Positions 17,204 to 26,659 of a stretch of 47,862 bases of DNA are shown piece by piece. Source of the DNA: Rhodobacterales bacterium (GTDB lineage: Bacteria > Pseudomonadota > Alphaproteobacteria > Rhodobacterales > Rhodobacteraceae); NCBI GenBank assembly GCA_013297695.1, contig JAAFHX010000007.1, positions 1-47,862 on the forward strand. Direction: 5' to 3'. The position numbers and the translations under genes were made by a program. Each line of letters opens with the position of its first letter. Positions within the stretch are counted from its first letter, which is position 1. Under the pieces are notes generated by a model that saw only the letters and a list, made by a program, of their open reading frames with translations, made no database searches and was not told the DNA's origin.

Positions 17204-20200
17204 ATGATCGACCGGCTGATCTATGACGGCAACCGGTCCAAGGTCTTTCATCGGATCACCGCGGACGGCACGGCCTATGCGGTCAAGGTCCTGAACCTGG
17301 AATTTCCCACGCCGGCGGATATTGCCCAGTTTCATGGCGAAGTCGATACCATCGCGGGGCTCGATCTGCCCGGTCTGCGCCGCGCGGTGGCCAAAACACG
17401 CGAGAACACGCGCCATGTCCTGATCATGGAATGGGTGCCGGGCGTCACCCTGCGCGAGGCGTTCCGCGGCAAGTCCGGCGACATCATCGACGCCCTGCAC
17501 ATCGCGATCGCCATTGCCGACGTGCTGGCCGGGGTCCACGACGCCGGGATCATCCACAAGGACCTGACGCCGCAGAACCTGCTGGTGGACCTGCAGGCGC
17601 GCCGGGTCTGGCTGATCGACTTCGGCCTGTCCACCCGGCTGACGCTGAAGCAACCGTTCACCGGCAACGCCGACCTGATTGAAGGCACGCTTGCCTACAT
17701 CTCGCCCGAGCAGACCGGGCGGATGAACCGCACGCTGGACCATCGCAGCGACCTGTATTCCTTTGGCATCACGCTTTACGGCATGCTGGCCGGTGCGCCG
17801 CCGTTCGAGGCGCCCGACGCGCTGGAACTTGTCCATGCGCATCTGGCAAAACGGCCCGTGCCCCTGAAGGCCCGCGTTCCGGCGGTGCCGCAGGTGCTGT
17901 CGGACATCGTTGCCCGGCTGCTGGCCAAGAACGCCGACGACCGCTACCAGTCGGCGCGGGGGGTCAGGCACGACCTTGCCCGCTGCCTTGCCGAATTCGA
18001 GCGTACCGGCGATATTGCGCCGTTCCGGCTTGCCACCCGCGACCATACGTCGGTCTTCCGTCTGCCGCAAAAGCTGTACGGACGGGCAGATGAGGTCGAG
18101 CGGATCGTCAGGGCCTTTGAAGACAGCGCCGAGGGTGCGCGCAAACTGGTGCTGGTGGGGGGGCAGTCGGGCGTCGGCAAGACCGCGCTGGTGCAGGAAG
18201 TTCACCGGCCGATCACCGCGCGCCGCGGCTATTTCTGCCGCGGCAAGTTCGACCAGTTGCAGCGCGCCACCCCTTATTTCGCCGTGCTCGAGGCATTCGG
18301 CGACCTGATCGACACCCGTCTGACCGAAGATGAGGGCCGTCTTGCCGCGCTGCGCGCCAGCCTGTCCGAAGCCCTGGGCGAGGAAGGACGGGTGCTGACC
18401 AACGTCCTGCCCAATCTGGAACATGTCATCGGCGTGCAACCACCGGTGGCCGAGGTTGGCGGCGCCGAGGCGCAGAACCGGTTCCGCTATGTGTTTCGCA
18501 AGTTCGTGCGCGCCCTGATTACGGCCGAGGCGCCGGTCGTGATCTTCATCGACGATCTGCAATGGGCCGATTCCGCCTCGCTCGACCTGCTGCAGGCGCT
18601 GCTGACCGATCCCGAAAGCGGCTATCTGATGCTGGTCTGCGCCTATCGCGAGAATGAGGTCGATCCGACCCATCCGTTCCTGCGCATGGTGGATGCAGTC
18701 ACCGAAACCGGCCTGGTGCCCGAACGGGTGCGGGTCGATGCCCTGTCCGGGGCCGATCTGGTGGCGCTGCTGTCGGATGCGCTGGCTGCAGACGCGGACA
18801 GCGTCGTGCCGCTGGCCCGGCTGGTCCATGACAAGACGCGCGGCAACGCCTTTTTCGCCACCGAGTTCCTGAAGATGCTCGCCGGCGAGGGGCTGCTGCG
18901 CTTTGATGTCGGCACGTCCCGCTGGCAGTGGGAAACGGAGCGGATCGCCGCGCTGTCGGTGTCGGACAATGTGGTGGACCTGCTGGCGGCCAAGGTGCGC
19001 CAACTGGCCCCCGAGACCCGCCTGGCGCTGCAGGGGGCCGCCTGTCTGGGCAACCGGTTCGACGGCGACACCCTGTGCGGCATTGTCGGCGTGGAGGCCG
19101 CGACGCTGGCCGGGCACCTGCATCCGGCGCTGGCCGAGGGGCTGGTTCTGCCGCTTGGCGGCGGCGCTTTCGCGTTCAGCCATGACCGCATCCAGCAGGC
19201 GGTCTATTCGCTGATCCCCGAGGCCGAGCGGGCACGGGTGCACCTGGACATCGGCCGGACCCTGAAGGCCCGCAGGGCAGGGCAGGGCGGGGCTGTGCCC
19301 GTGTTCGACATGGTAGACCAGCTCAACCGCGGCAGCGCGCTGATGACCGACCGGGCCGAGATACTCGGCCTGGCGGGGCTGAACCTTGACGCGGGGCGGC
19401 AGGCAAAGCTGAATTCGGCCTTTCCCACCGCGCTTGCCTATCTTGACCGGGGCATCTGCCTGTTGCGCGACGGCGGGGGCGGCGATCCATGGGACGACCA
19501 CTATGACCTGACGCTGGCGCTGTTCACTGAGGCGACCGAGGCGGCCTATCTGAGCGGTGCCTTCGACCGGATGGAACTGTGGTTCCGCGAGACGCTGGAC
19601 CGCGCGCGCGGCATTCCCGACAAGGTGCGCCCCTACGAAATCCGGATTCTGGCGCTGAAGGCGGAAAACCGTTTCATCGAGGCGATCGACACCGGGCTGG
19701 AGGTGCTGGCGGTGCTGGGCGAACGCTTTCCGGCACGGCCCAACCCCGGCCATGTGTTCGCGGACCTGGCGGTGACCTGGGCGGCGCTGCGGGGCCGCAG
19801 CAACGCCGACCTCATGGCCCTGCCGCGCATGAGCGACCCCGAGAAAAGCGCCGCCATGCGGATCATCGCGAACATCACCTCGTCGGTCTATTGGGGCAGG
19901 CCGAACCTTGTCCCGCTGGTCGTGTTCCGCATGGTGCGGCTGTCGCTGCGCCACGGCAATCATCCGGTGTCGTGTTTTGCCTACGGGGCCTACGGCGTGC
20001 TGATGTGCGGCGTTCTGGGTGCCATGCGCGAGGGGTACCGGTACGGGCAGCTTGCGCTTGATCTTCTTGACCTGCTGGATGCGAAGGAATGGAAGGCGCA
20101 GATCTATGTCACGCCCTATTCGCTGATCAACCACTGGAACGAGCATGTCCGCACCACGCTGCGGCCCTTGCAGCAATCGTTCGAGATCGGGATGGAGACA

Positions 20201-22315
20201 GGGCTGGTCGAATTCGCCTGTGTCAACACCAACATCTACTGCATCCAGTCCTTTCTGTGCGGTCGCCCCCTGCTGCGCGTGGAAGAGGAAACGCGTGCCT
20301 ACAATGCCCTGTACCGCCAGTTCCGGCAGGAAACGAACCTCAACTACAACGAGGTGTTCCGGCAGGCGATGCTGAACCTGATGGGGCGTTCGGAGGACCC
20401 GGTGCGACTGACGGGCGACGCCTATGACGAGGCGAAGATGCTGGCCCAGACCGCCGAGAGAAGCGACAAGACAGGTGCGTTTTTCATCCATTTCAACAAG
20501 TTGATGCTTTGCTGCCTGTTCCGCCGCTACGACGAGGCTGACCGCCATGCGGCTGCGGCGCGTGCATTGCTGGGTGCGGTGCTGGCCAAGTTCGAAATTC
20601 CGAACCATGCCTTCTATGCGGCGCTGACCTCGCTGGCGCTGGCCAGGCGCGCGCGCGGCACGGCGCGGCTTGCCCATCTTGTCCGCGCCCGCCGCGACAT
20701 CGCGCGGCTGAAACGCTGGTCACGCACGGCACCGCAGAACTATCGGCACAAATACGACCTCTGCGCCGCCGAACTGGCCCGCGTGACCGGGCGCGAGGGC
20801 GCGGCGCGGCTGGCCTATGACCGTGCCATCGCAGGCGCGTCGGAACAGGACTTTCTGCACGAACAGGCGCTGGCCTATGAACTTGCCGGGCGCTTCTATG
20901 CCGAGACCGGGCGCACCGTGCTGGCCGAGTTCCACCTGAAGGCCGCCTATACGACCTACCGGGAATGGGGGGCCACCGCCAAGCTGCGCGATCTTGCCGA
21001 AACCTATCCCAAGTATCTTGCCACCGGCGACGCCGGCAGCTCCGGCGCGGCCACGACCACGATCCATGGGGCCAGCCTTGATCTTGTGACGGTGCTCAAG
21101 GCGTCCACGACCATTTCGGGCGAGGTGGTGCCGTCAAGGCTTCTTGGCGTGCTGATGCGGATCGTGCTGGAAAATGCGGGCGCAACGCGGGGTCTTTTGC
21201 TGCTGGACCGCAACGGCAAGGGCGATCTTCGCGTCATGGCCGAGGGTGTCGAAGGCGGCGGGCGGCTGGAGGTGATGCAGGAAACGCCGCTGTCCGCATA
21301 TCCCGACCTGCCGGTGCCCATCGTCAGCTTTGTTCACCGCACCGGCGACACGGTCATGATTTCCGATGCCGCGACCGATGACCGTCTGGGCGCAGGTGCG
21401 CCGGGCGGCGTGGCGCGAAGCGGGTCGATCCTGTGCGTGCCGATCCTGAACAGCGGCCGCGCGGTCGGGGTGCTGTATCTGGAAAACAACCTGACCACGG
21501 GAGCTTTCACGCGCAGCCGGGTTGACCTGCTGTCGCTGTTGTCGGGGCAGATCGCCGTCTCGATCAACAATGCGCTTCTGTACGAGCGGCTGGAACAGAA
21601 GGTATCGGAACGCACTGCCGAACTGGAGCGTGAACAGCAGAAAAGCGATGCGCTGCTGCGCAACATCCTGCCCGCCGAAACGGCCGATGAATTGCGCCGG
21701 AACGGCCATGCCGTCGCCCGCCACTATGATCGCGTCACGGTCCTGTTCACCGATTTCCAGGGCTTTACCGAACTATGCGCCCGCCTGACCCCGTCGGAAC
21801 TGGTGGCCGAGATCGACGCCTGCTTCAAGGCGTTCGACCTGATCGCCGAACGGCACCGCGTCGAAAAGATCAAGACCATCGGCGATGCCTTCATGGCCGT
21901 GGGCGGCCTGCCGGTGCCGAATTCGACCCATGCCGAAAACGTGGTGGCCGCCGCGCTCGAGATGCGCGATTTCATGCGCCACCGGGTCGAGACGGGCGAT
22001 GGTCGCGCATTGGCTGTGCGGATCGGCGTTCATACCGGCCCGGTTGTGGCGGGTGTGGTCGGATTGCTGAAATTCCAGTACGATGTCTGGGGCGATACCG
22101 TGAACATCGCCGCCCGGATGGAGGCAGCAGGGCAAGCGGGCGAAGTCAACGTGTCCCGCGACACGTTCGACCTTGTCAAGGACCGGTTCGACTTCACGTT
22201 CCGGGGCAATCTGGAGGCAAAGGGCAAAGGGCATCTTCCGATGTACTTTGTCGATCATCTGCACGACGGCGCGGAAAGGAAACGACACGATGGACACGTT
22301 CAGGCCTCCCGCTGA
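17204..22315 (+). CDS. Ser/Thr kinase-STAND ATPase-GAF-adenylate cyclase signalling protein
   Basis: A 1703-residue cytoplasmic signalling protein. Order: kinase (1-270; Lys28, HKD Asp120, DFG Asp139, SPEQ activation segment); AAA/STAND ATPase (about 290-640; Walker A GGQSGVGKT with Lys326, Walker B FIDDLQWAD near Asp450); alpha-helical TPR-like region (about 650-1280); GAF (about 1290-1455); short coiled coil (SERTAELEREQQ); class III cyclase (about 1505-1690). Cyclase residues are metal Asp1517 and Asp1561, adenine-selecting Lys1557 and Asp1627, Asn1634 and Arg1638, predicting cAMP rather than cGMP. Related proteins in other bacteria usually end in a histidine kinase. The kinase glycine loop is degenerate (YDGNRSKVF). 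ATG 17204 has GAGG upstream; a TTG at 17111 is the alternative. The gene overlaps the lipoxygenase start by 26 bp. Confidence 0.9.
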   Translation: MIDRLIYDGNRSKVFHRITADGTAYAVKVLNLEFPTPADIAQFHGEVDTIAGLDLPGLRRAVAKTRENTRHVLIMEWVPGVTLREAFRGKSGDIIDALHIAIAIADVLAGVHDAGIIHKDLTPQNLLVDLQARRVWLIDFGLSTRLTLKQPFTGNADLIEGTLAYISPEQTGRMNRTLDHRSDLYSFGITLYGMLAGAPPFEAPDALELVHAHLAKRPVPLKARVPAVPQVLSDIVARLLAKNADDRYQSARGVRHDLARCLAEFERTGDIAPFRLATRDHTSVFRLPQKLYGRADEVERIVRAFEDSAEGARKLVLVGGQSGVGKTALVQEVHRPITARRGYFCRGKFDQLQRATPYFAVLEAFGDLIDTRLTEDEGRLAALRASLSEALGEEGRVLTNVLPNLEHVIGVQPPVAEVGGAEAQNRFRYVFRKFVRALITAEAPVVIFIDDLQWADSASLDLLQALLTDPESGYLMLVCAYRENEVDPTHPFLRMVDAVTETGLVPERVRVDALSGADLVALLSDALAADADSVVPLARLVHDKTRGNAFFATEFLKMLAGEGLLRFDVGTSRWQWETERIAALSVSDNVVDLLAAKVRQLAPETRLALQGAACLGNRFDGDTLCGIVGVEAATLAGHLHPALAEGLVLPLGGGAFAFSHDRIQQAVYSLIPEAERARVHLDIGRTLKARRAGQGGAVPVFDMVDQLNRGSALMTDRAEILGLAGLNLDAGRQAKLNSAFPTALAYLDRGICLLRDGGGGDPWDDHYDLTLALFTEATEAAYLSGAFDRMELWFRETLDRARGIPDKVRPYEIRILALKAENRFIEAIDTGLEVLAVLGERFPARPNPGHVFADLAVTWAALRGRSNADLMALPRMSDPEKSAAMRIIANITSSVYWGRPNLVPLVVFRMVRLSLRHGNHPVSCFAYGAYGVLMCGVLGAMREGYRYGQLALDLLDLLDAKEWKAQIYVTPYSLINHWNEHVRTTLRPLQQSFEIGMETGLVEFACVNTNIYCIQSFLCGRPLLRVEEETRAYNALYRQFRQETNLNYNEVFRQAMLNLMGRSEDPVRLTGDAYDEAKMLAQTAERSDKTGAFFIHFNKLMLCCLFRRYDEADRHAAAARALLGAVLAKFEIPNHAFYAALTSLALARRARGTARLAHLVRARRDIARLKRWSRTAPQNYRHKYDLCAAELARVTGREGAARLAYDRAIAGASEQDFLHEQALAYELAGRFYAETGRTVLAEFHLKAAYTTYREWGATAKLRDLAETYPKYLATGDAGSSGAATTTIHGASLDLVTVLKASTTISGEVVPSRLLGVLMRIVLENAGATRGLLLLDRNGKGDLRVMAEGVEGGGRLEVMQETPLSAYPDLPVPIVSFVHRTGDTVMISDAATDDRLGAGAPGGVARSGSILCVPILNSGRAVGVLYLENNLTTGAFTRSRVDLLSLLSGQIAVSINNALLYERLEQKVSERTAELEREQQKSDALLRNILPAETADELRRNGHAVARHYDRVTVLFTDFQGFTELCARLTPSELVAEIDACFKAFDLIAERHRVEKIKTIGDAFMAVGGLPVPNSTHAENVVAAALEMRDFMRHRVETGDGRALAVRIGVHTGPVVAGVVGLLKFQYDVWGDTVNIAARMEAAGQAGEVNVSRDTFDLVKDRFDFTFRGNLEAKGKGHLPMYFVDHLHDGAERKRHDGHVQASR

Positions 22316-24509
22316 AAGCTGGACAACCGCCGACGGCGCGCAGGTTGACGAAAGAGGCATCCGCGACATCATCGACCGTGCAAAGCGCGAAACCCGGGTC
22401 GATTTCAAATACGACGGCGCTTTCTTCACGCCGCGCCTGCGCGGGATCAATCATCTCGAGGTCGGGCGGTCAAGGATCATCTCCAGCCCGCTGGCGATCA
22501 TCCTTGAATGGCTGTATCTGCAATTCACCCGCCTGCGGGACGGAATGCAGCGGCTTTCGGAGTGGCTGTTTCCGCGCCATGACAGGCTTTGGTGTGACCA
22601 TGTGGACAGCCACCTTGTCGGTCGCGTGATCCATGCCGACCGTCGCGGCGACGGTGCGCCCATCCACAATCTGCACGTCGAATTCTGGGGCCGGACCTGG
22701 ATCGGCACCTGGCGCAAGCTGGCGGTCGGCAGAACGGATCGCGACGGCAATTTCCGCCTGCCCTTCGATCTGCGGCAGGCGCGGCGGATATCGCTGCGGC
22801 ACCTGTATTTCGAGGTTCACACCACAACCCGGGTCTATTTCGACGCCGATACCCCGCGGCTTCATTTCGACCTGTGGGTGCGGCAGCCCGTCCCGAAATC
22901 CGACCTGATCGGGATGGATTACAACCTGCGCACCTTGCAGCTTGATTTCTGGTGCTATCGCGAAGATGCCCCGGCCCCGCGTGCGCGGGTGAATGCAGAA
23001 GGTACTGCCCCCGAACATTACAGCCACGGGCGCGAAGACGCGATGATGCAGCAGATCATCCCGATCGAACTGACCAAGCTGAAGCATCTGGAGCAGATCA
23101 CCCTGGCCCCGGGCACGCTGACCATCGACCAGATCCAGAAGGATTACCCCGAAAACCTGACCACCTGCATCGAGAAGTACCTGCCCGGATACACGCGCGG
23201 CGACGACTGGTTCGGCGAGCGCATGATGAACGGAATGAACCGCGGCTATTTCCAGCCCGACCCCGAGGCGCAGGGCAGCTACTGGATCAGGTATTTCGGC
23301 AAATGCTGGTATGACAGCAACGAAGTCTATGCGATGCCGGACGTGGATATCCGCTTTACCCTCAAGGATGACGGCCTGCCCAGGCCGTCAGAAATTCGCC
23401 TGACCGGGCGGCTCAGCGCCCATGACCACGATCCCTGGGCCACGCGCAGCTACACCCCGATGGACGGGGCGTCCTGGACCCATGCAAAGCGGGTAGCCCG
23501 TGTGGCCGGGGCCTTCAACACCGAGGTCGAGGAACATTTTGCAGGCACCCATCTGAACACCGAGCAATTCGCCGTTGCCTGTTATCGAAATCTGCGCCTC
23601 AACCCCGTGGCGGCCCTTCTGATGCCCCACCTGAAGGAGGTGTCGATCCTTGATCACACCGCCGACCGCACCCTGATCGGCGGTTACATCCCGTCGGCGG
23701 CTGCGCTGACCGAAAAGGGGCTGCAGCAGCGGACGCGTGACATCCTGGGTGTGCTTGACTGGAAAGGCTGGCGGCCGATGACGCCGATCAGCCCGGCCCA
23801 TTCCTGCGCGCGCGCCGAGGCGCTGTTCTGGGACGTGGTGTCCACCTATGTCGAGGATTTCTTTGCGGACCGGGCCGCCGAAATCAGGGAACACTGGTAC
23901 GAGGTGTACCGCTTTTCCGAAGACCTCGTGACCCATTCCGTTCCGGTCGCCTTCACGGCACCGGGCGACAGACCGCCGGAGGGCGAGAACTGGGCCGCGC
24001 TGGCACGGCGGCGGCTGGACTACTATCGCGGCCAGTACTGCTTTGATCCGTCGCTTGACCGACCGGTGATCGACGGGCAGCCGCGTGCGCTGTCGCGCAT
24101 CACGGCTGCGCAGTCCTTTGACGCGGCAGGGCCGGAAGACTGGGACAATCTGAAACAGGCGTGCAGATATGCAATCATGCAGGCGACCTACATGCACACC
24201 TGGATCAACGAACACCAGTATGATGACCTGGGCGAGGTCTTCTACAGTTGCGGCGGTCTGCGGTTCGGCACCAAACCCGACGGCATCATGGCGCCGGAAA
24301 GCGATCTTGAAATCGCCCTCGATCTGGTCCGGGCCACACAGATGCTGTTCTTCACCAATCTGCTGTCGCGCACGGAATACGGCTTCATCACCCGGAACGA
24401 GGAAGGCGACGTCAACCCGCGCTTTGCGCGCGCGCTGGAATCACGGCGCGACGCGTTCCGGCTGCTTGGGGTCGATATCGACGCGATCGAATCGAGGACG
24501 AACATATGA
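22290..24509 (+). CDS. Lipoxygenase family protein
   Basis: A 739-residue non-haem iron dioxygenase expected to convert polyunsaturated fatty acids to hydroperoxides. All five iron ligands of the family are in place: H416-x4-H421 (HFAGTH) followed by LNTEQFAVACYRNL and LLMPHL, H636 and N640 in the HTWIN motif, and a C-terminal Ile739. The N-terminal part is not the usual PLAT domain: residues about 108-195 (GRVIHADRRGDG..., VGRTDRDGNFRLPF) resemble a transthyretin/CnaB-like beta-sandwich. By alignment by eye the stereocontrol Coffa site falls in LIGGY (Gly464/Gly465), suggesting an R-lipoxygenase. ATG 22290 has AAGGAA and lies inside the end of the kinase gene. It shares ATGA with the next gene. 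Specificity is unproven. Confidence 0.88.
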   Translation: MDTFRPPAESWTTADGAQVDERGIRDIIDRAKRETRVDFKYDGAFFTPRLRGINHLEVGRSRIISSPLAIILEWLYLQFTRLRDGMQRLSEWLFPRHDRLWCDHVDSHLVGRVIHADRRGDGAPIHNLHVEFWGRTWIGTWRKLAVGRTDRDGNFRLPFDLRQARRISLRHLYFEVHTTTRVYFDADTPRLHFDLWVRQPVPKSDLIGMDYNLRTLQLDFWCYREDAPAPRARVNAEGTAPEHYSHGREDAMMQQIIPIELTKLKHLEQITLAPGTLTIDQIQKDYPENLTTCIEKYLPGYTRGDDWFGERMMNGMNRGYFQPDPEAQGSYWIRYFGKCWYDSNEVYAMPDVDIRFTLKDDGLPRPSEIRLTGRLSAHDHDPWATRSYTPMDGASWTHAKRVARVAGAFNTEVEEHFAGTHLNTEQFAVACYRNLRLNPVAALLMPHLKEVSILDHTADRTLIGGYIPSAAALTEKGLQQRTRDILGVLDWKGWRPMTPISPAHSCARAEALFWDVVSTYVEDFFADRAAEIREHWYEVYRFSEDLVTHSVPVAFTAPGDRPPEGENWAALARRRLDYYRGQYCFDPSLDRPVIDGQPRALSRITAAQSFDAAGPEDWDNLKQACRYAIMQATYMHTWINEHQYDDLGEVFYSCGGLRFGTKPDGIMAPESDLEIALDLVRATQMLFFTNLLSRTEYGFITRNEEGDVNPRFARALESRRDAFRLLGVDIDAIESRTNI

Positions 24510-25612
24510 GCTTTGAAGCCCCTGGTGCTCCGGGTCGGGTCGAGGCGTACTGGCTGCGCCGGGTGTTCGACAGGCTGGTGCTGTGGCTGTATGTCAAACT
24601 CTTTTCCCTGATGCTGGCGCTGTTCCTGTGTTTCCCGTCGCGCCAGCGGATGAGCCACAACAACGGGATCGCCGCGACCGGAACGGTACGGATCGTCGAT
24701 CATCCCACATTTCCGCCGAACGAATTCTTCCAGCCGGGGCGCCAGTTTCCCGTTCGTATCCGCCATGCGTCGGCCACGTTCCTGGACGATGCCATGAACT
24801 GCATCCGCAGCCTGTCGATCAAGTTCTCGGACCACCATTTCCGCAGCCCCTTCGACATCGAGATGAACAGCGGCGAGACCAGCCTGTTCTGGTCGGCGGC
24901 CAGTTTCCTGAAATTCGCGCAGATGCGGAAGGAAAAATACGGGATCGAGTATCGCGAATACAACCGCCGCTATCCCGACGGTCTGGTCGGGTCGCAGAAG
25001 GCGGGGCGGCGGCACGCAAGGTCGTTCCTGCACCTGCACTATTACTGCAAGACTCCGTTCCACTACATCGGAACCGACGGGATCAGGCGCTATGCCAAGT
25101 ACCGCATTGTTCCCGCCGACGGCACGCCGGAAAGCGGGATCAACACGGACCCAAGCGATTGGGACCAGTGCAATCAGCGCGTCCTGCCGCATGAAACGCG
25201 CGGGCGGAACTATCTGAAATACGAATACGAGGATCGGGTCCGGCGGGAAGGGGCGCAGTATCTGATGCAGATCCAGACGCGCCCGGCATCCGAAAACGAA
25301 GACCCCGAGGTGTTCAACAACATGGTGCTCTGGGACGCGGGCATCTTTCCCTGGCATGATCTGGCCCTGATCGACATCACCCGGACGCTTGACTGGAAGG
25401 AAAGCACGCTGACCACCTTTTCGGTCAACAACATGCCGAAATCGCTTGGGGTCATCCCGGCGGCTTCGATCTTCGACTACAATTCGCTGAATTACATGCG
25501 CGCGCATTCCGAAATTGCGCGCCGCGCGCGACTGCTGTCCTACCGCGTCTTCGGCATGGTGCCGCCGATCCCCGACAACGACAATCGCAACATCTCGGAC
25601 TGGGGGAAATAG
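24506..25612 (+). CDS. Catalase-related allene-oxide-synthase-like haem protein
   Basis: A 368-residue member of the mini-catalase group. Signature stretches GTVRIVDHPTFPPNEFF, PGRQFPVRIRHAS, SLSIKFSD and MNSGE correspond to catalase-related AOS domains. Predicted distal His51, distal Asn121, and the proximal Tyr346 in RLLSY (catalase RLFSY; Arg342 four before). Residue 50 before the distal His is Ser, where catalases carry Val and coral AOS has Thr, a change known to suppress catalase activity, which favours hydroperoxide rearrangement. Residues about 21-44 form a hydrophobic helix, suggesting membrane attachment. Start overlaps the lipoxygenase stop (ATGA, 24506-24509), implying coupled translation. 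Product may be an allene oxide, epoxy alcohol or another hydroperoxide-derived oxylipin. Confidence 0.82.
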   Translation: MSFEAPGAPGRVEAYWLRRVFDRLVLWLYVKLFSLMLALFLCFPSRQRMSHNNGIAATGTVRIVDHPTFPPNEFFQPGRQFPVRIRHASATFLDDAMNCIRSLSIKFSDHHFRSPFDIEMNSGETSLFWSAASFLKFAQMRKEKYGIEYREYNRRYPDGLVGSQKAGRRHARSFLHLHYYCKTPFHYIGTDGIRRYAKYRIVPADGTPESGINTDPSDWDQCNQRVLPHETRGRNYLKYEYEDRVRREGAQYLMQIQTRPASENEDPEVFNNMVLWDAGIFPWHDLALIDITRTLDWKESTLTTFSVNNMPKSLGVIPAASIFDYNSLNYMRAHSEIARRARLLSYRVFGMVPPIPDNDNRNISDWGK

Positions 25613-25640
25613 AGGGCAAGGGCCGCGCGTAGACGGGCGG

Positions 25641-25677
25641 GACCGCCGAAGATGCCGCCATCTGCCGGCACGCGGTC
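25641..25677. terminator. Structured hairpin between convergent operons
   Basis: GACCGC (25641-25646) pairs with GCGGTC (25672-25677), enclosing an inner AGATG-CCGC-CATCT stem (25650-25663). It lies between the haem protein stop and the SorC regulator stop and probably terminates one or both operons. Confidence 0.4.
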
Positions 25678-25696
25678 TGCCGCATGCCTCCGCGTT

Positions 25697-26656
25697 TCAA
25701 GGACAGAGGTCTTTTGCGGTGATCTCGTCCGTAATCAAGGTGGTCGGGCTCAGCGTCTTCAGCGCGGCGCGCAGGGCAATGCGTTTCTCCTTGCCGCCCG
25801 AAACCAGAACCCGTTCAGCCGTGCGGCGCAGGCTGGCAAGGTCCACCGAAATCACGCGCGCGTTGACATCGTGATCGATCACCACCCCGTTTTCGTCGAT
25901 GAAATTGTACAGCACATCGCCGACCGCCCCGGCATCGATCAGGGACCGGCGGTCTGATTCCGTGATATAGCCGGTGCGGTAACTGGTCGTCAGGGTCGAG
26001 ATGCCGCCCACCGACAACAGCGCGACATCCAGCTTGTTGGCCATCTCGAAAATCGCGGCAAGGCCGCAGCGTTCCAGCAGGGCATGCTTGGTTTCGGGGC
26101 TGTCCACCACCGCAGGCGCGGGGATCAGAAAGCCTTCGGCCTGAAAAAGCTCGGCGAATTGCCAGGCGAATTCTGCCGGGTTGAACCGTCGCGCCGCCGC
26201 GATTCCGCCCAGGAGCGACACCACGCGGAAATCCTCCAGCGTCTCGCCCGAAATGAAGGGCAGGGTGTTGTACAGCGTGCGGCCCCAGCCCACACCCACC
26301 GTCATGCCCGATTTCATCAGACCCGAGATGAAATTGCCCGCCGCCGCCGCGATCACCTTGACCGGGTCTTCGTCGGGGTCGGCAAAGGGCGCGACGATGA
26401 CGCGATTGATGCCGTACCGGGTCTCGATTTCACGTTCCAGCTCGATCAGCTCTGCCAAAGGGGCGGAAACGGTGACCCGCACCTCGTTGCGGCGGCGGGC
26501 ATCGGCCAGAAGGCGCACCACCATCACCCGGCTGATGCCAAGCTGCACCGCAATGTCATTCTGGGTACTGCCTTCGACGTGATACAGCCAGACAGCCCTT
26601 GCCCTCAGACGGTCGGTTTCGCTTTGCGAGGCGGTGGCCTGTTTGGCAGGCTGCAT
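25697..26656 (-). CDS. SorC/DeoR-type sugar-binding transcriptional regulator
   Basis: A 319-residue regulator with an N-terminal helix-turn-helix (about 30-55, STQNDIAVQLGISRVMVVRLL) and a C-terminal sugar-phosphate-binding domain (about 65-315, VGVGWGRTLYNTLPF, LLGGIAAARRFNPAE, LLSVGGIS), as in SorC, DeoR-like and EryD proteins. It is the last gene of the minus-strand catabolic operon, starting 3 bp after the E2 stop codon, and probably controls the divergent operons by binding the repeated sites at 31358-31377 and 31452-31469. The inducer is likely a phosphorylated sugar or polyol made by the PfkB kinase (inference). Confidence 0.88.
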   Translation of the reverse strand: MQPAKQATASQSETDRLRARAVWLYHVEGSTQNDIAVQLGISRVMVVRLLADARRRNEVRVTVSAPLAELIELEREIETRYGINRVIVAPFADPDEDPVKVIAAAAGNFISGLMKSGMTVGVGWGRTLYNTLPFISGETLEDFRVVSLLGGIAAARRFNPAEFAWQFAELFQAEGFLIPAPAVVDSPETKHALLERCGLAAIFEMANKLDVALLSVGGISTLTTSYRTGYITESDRRSLIDAGAVGDVLYNFIDENGVVIDHDVNARVISVDLASLRRTAERVLVSGGKEKRIALRAALKTLSPTTLITDEITAKDLCP

Positions 26657-26659
26657 CGG

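Noticed and set aside
16997-20677. 1226-residue open frame on the minus strand
   Set aside because: Antisense to the kinase-cyclase gene; His, Gln, Arg-rich composition from mirrored high-GC codons, no family resemblance.
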